Origin: JAQICB01 sp046482735
Lineage (GTDB): Bacteria; Bacteroidota; Bacteroidia; Bacteroidales; UBA1715
Assembly: GCA_046482735.1 (NCBI GenBank)
Contig: JAWOEL010000066.1
Location: 1-16,240 of the forward strand
Length of the DNA stretch: 16,240 bases
Direction of reading: 5' to 3'
Shown here: piece after piece, positions 16,027-16,240 of the stretch
Layout of the letters: each line of letters starts with the position of its first letter
Position numbering within the stretch: the first letter of the stretch is position 1
Notes under the pieces: generated by a model
Databases searched by the model: none
Told to the model about the DNA's origin: nothing
What the model saw: the letters and a program-made list of their open reading frames with translations, nothing else
Translations under genes and position numbers: made by a program

Positions 16027-16240
16027 AGTTCAGAACGCTTAGAAATAATAAGATTCGATTAAAAATAATGAGTATTATCGGGATAAATCGAATTATTTTT
16101 AAGAAGAAGATTGCTGTTTATAAGCGTTTCATTGATTGCTTTGTGTAAAATATTGAATATGTGCGTTACATCTCTTCATCTTATCCCGATAAGATTCATC
16201 GATTTGCCTTAATCTTCAACATTTTACATCAACCTGAACT
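16027..16240. repeat. Pair of inverted imperfect repeats with nested dyads
   Basis: Copy A (16027-16086, plus) and copy B (16181-16240, minus) begin with the same AGTTCAG and share ATCGGGATAA and other blocks at matching offsets, so they are imperfect inverted copies of a unit of about 60 bases, sharing a centre near 16133.5. Each copy holds the core TTATC(GG or CC)GATAA (16075-16086 and 16181-16192). Around each core lies a concentric dyad: perfect 11-base arms at 16059-16069 / 16092-16102, and 14-base arms with one mismatch at 16144-16157 / 16215-16228. Copy B reaches the window edge, so its outer limit is unknown. It could be a REP-pair/MITE-like element or a protein-binding site; no transposase is present. 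Confidence 0.6.

Overview
The window looks like chromosomal DNA of a member of the Bacteroidota. The evidence is the low G+C content, the gene order DUF177-rpmF-plsX-fabH, a bL32 of the form without a zinc site, little sign of Shine-Dalgarno sequences, and several promoters of the Bacteroidota type (TTTG, about 19-22 bases, TAnnTTTG). Secreted family 8 glycoside hydrolases at both ends suggest a polysaccharide (beta-glucan or cellulose) degrader. I cannot place it below phylum from the sequence alone.

Layout. (1) Positions 1-2361, minus strand: an open reading frame that runs off the left edge. It encodes at least 787 residues with a DHH-phosphoesterase-like N-terminus and a CorA-like two-helix membrane C-terminus, and is the most unusual gene here. 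(2) 2603-3841, minus: a compact secreted GH8 enzyme with its own promoter inside the end of the next gene. (3) 3881-5017, minus: a GT4 glycosyltransferase. (4) 5070-7751, minus: the operon DUF177, rpmF, plsX, fabH, which links ribosome assembly to fatty-acid and phospholipid synthesis. fabH is interrupted by one in-frame TAA with every downstream catalytic residue intact. (5) 7817-10473, minus: a tightly overlapping three-gene unit of PAS histidine kinase, UPF0306 flavin-binding-like protein and NAD-dependent epimerase, with GTG and TTG starts. (6) 10537-12540, minus: a POT-family peptide transporter with a 150-residue insertion before its last helix. (7) 12642-12725, plus: tRNA-Leu(GAG). (8) 13013-15697, plus: a large modular GH8 enzyme (GH8, two Ig-like domains, CBM9-like domain, C-terminal GWN repeat module), followed by a strong hairpin. 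(9) 15698-16240: a gene-free stretch ending in a pair of inverted, dyad-containing repeats, the second cut by the window edge.

Functionally, most of the window is housekeeping (lipid synthesis, bL32, tRNA) and nutrient acquisition (two GH8 enzymes, oligopeptide uptake). Points for a second look are the DHH/CorA-like fusion, the nonsense codon in fabH, the inverted repeat pair at the right edge, and the insertion in the transporter. No CRISPR array, transposase, integrase or phage gene is visible.
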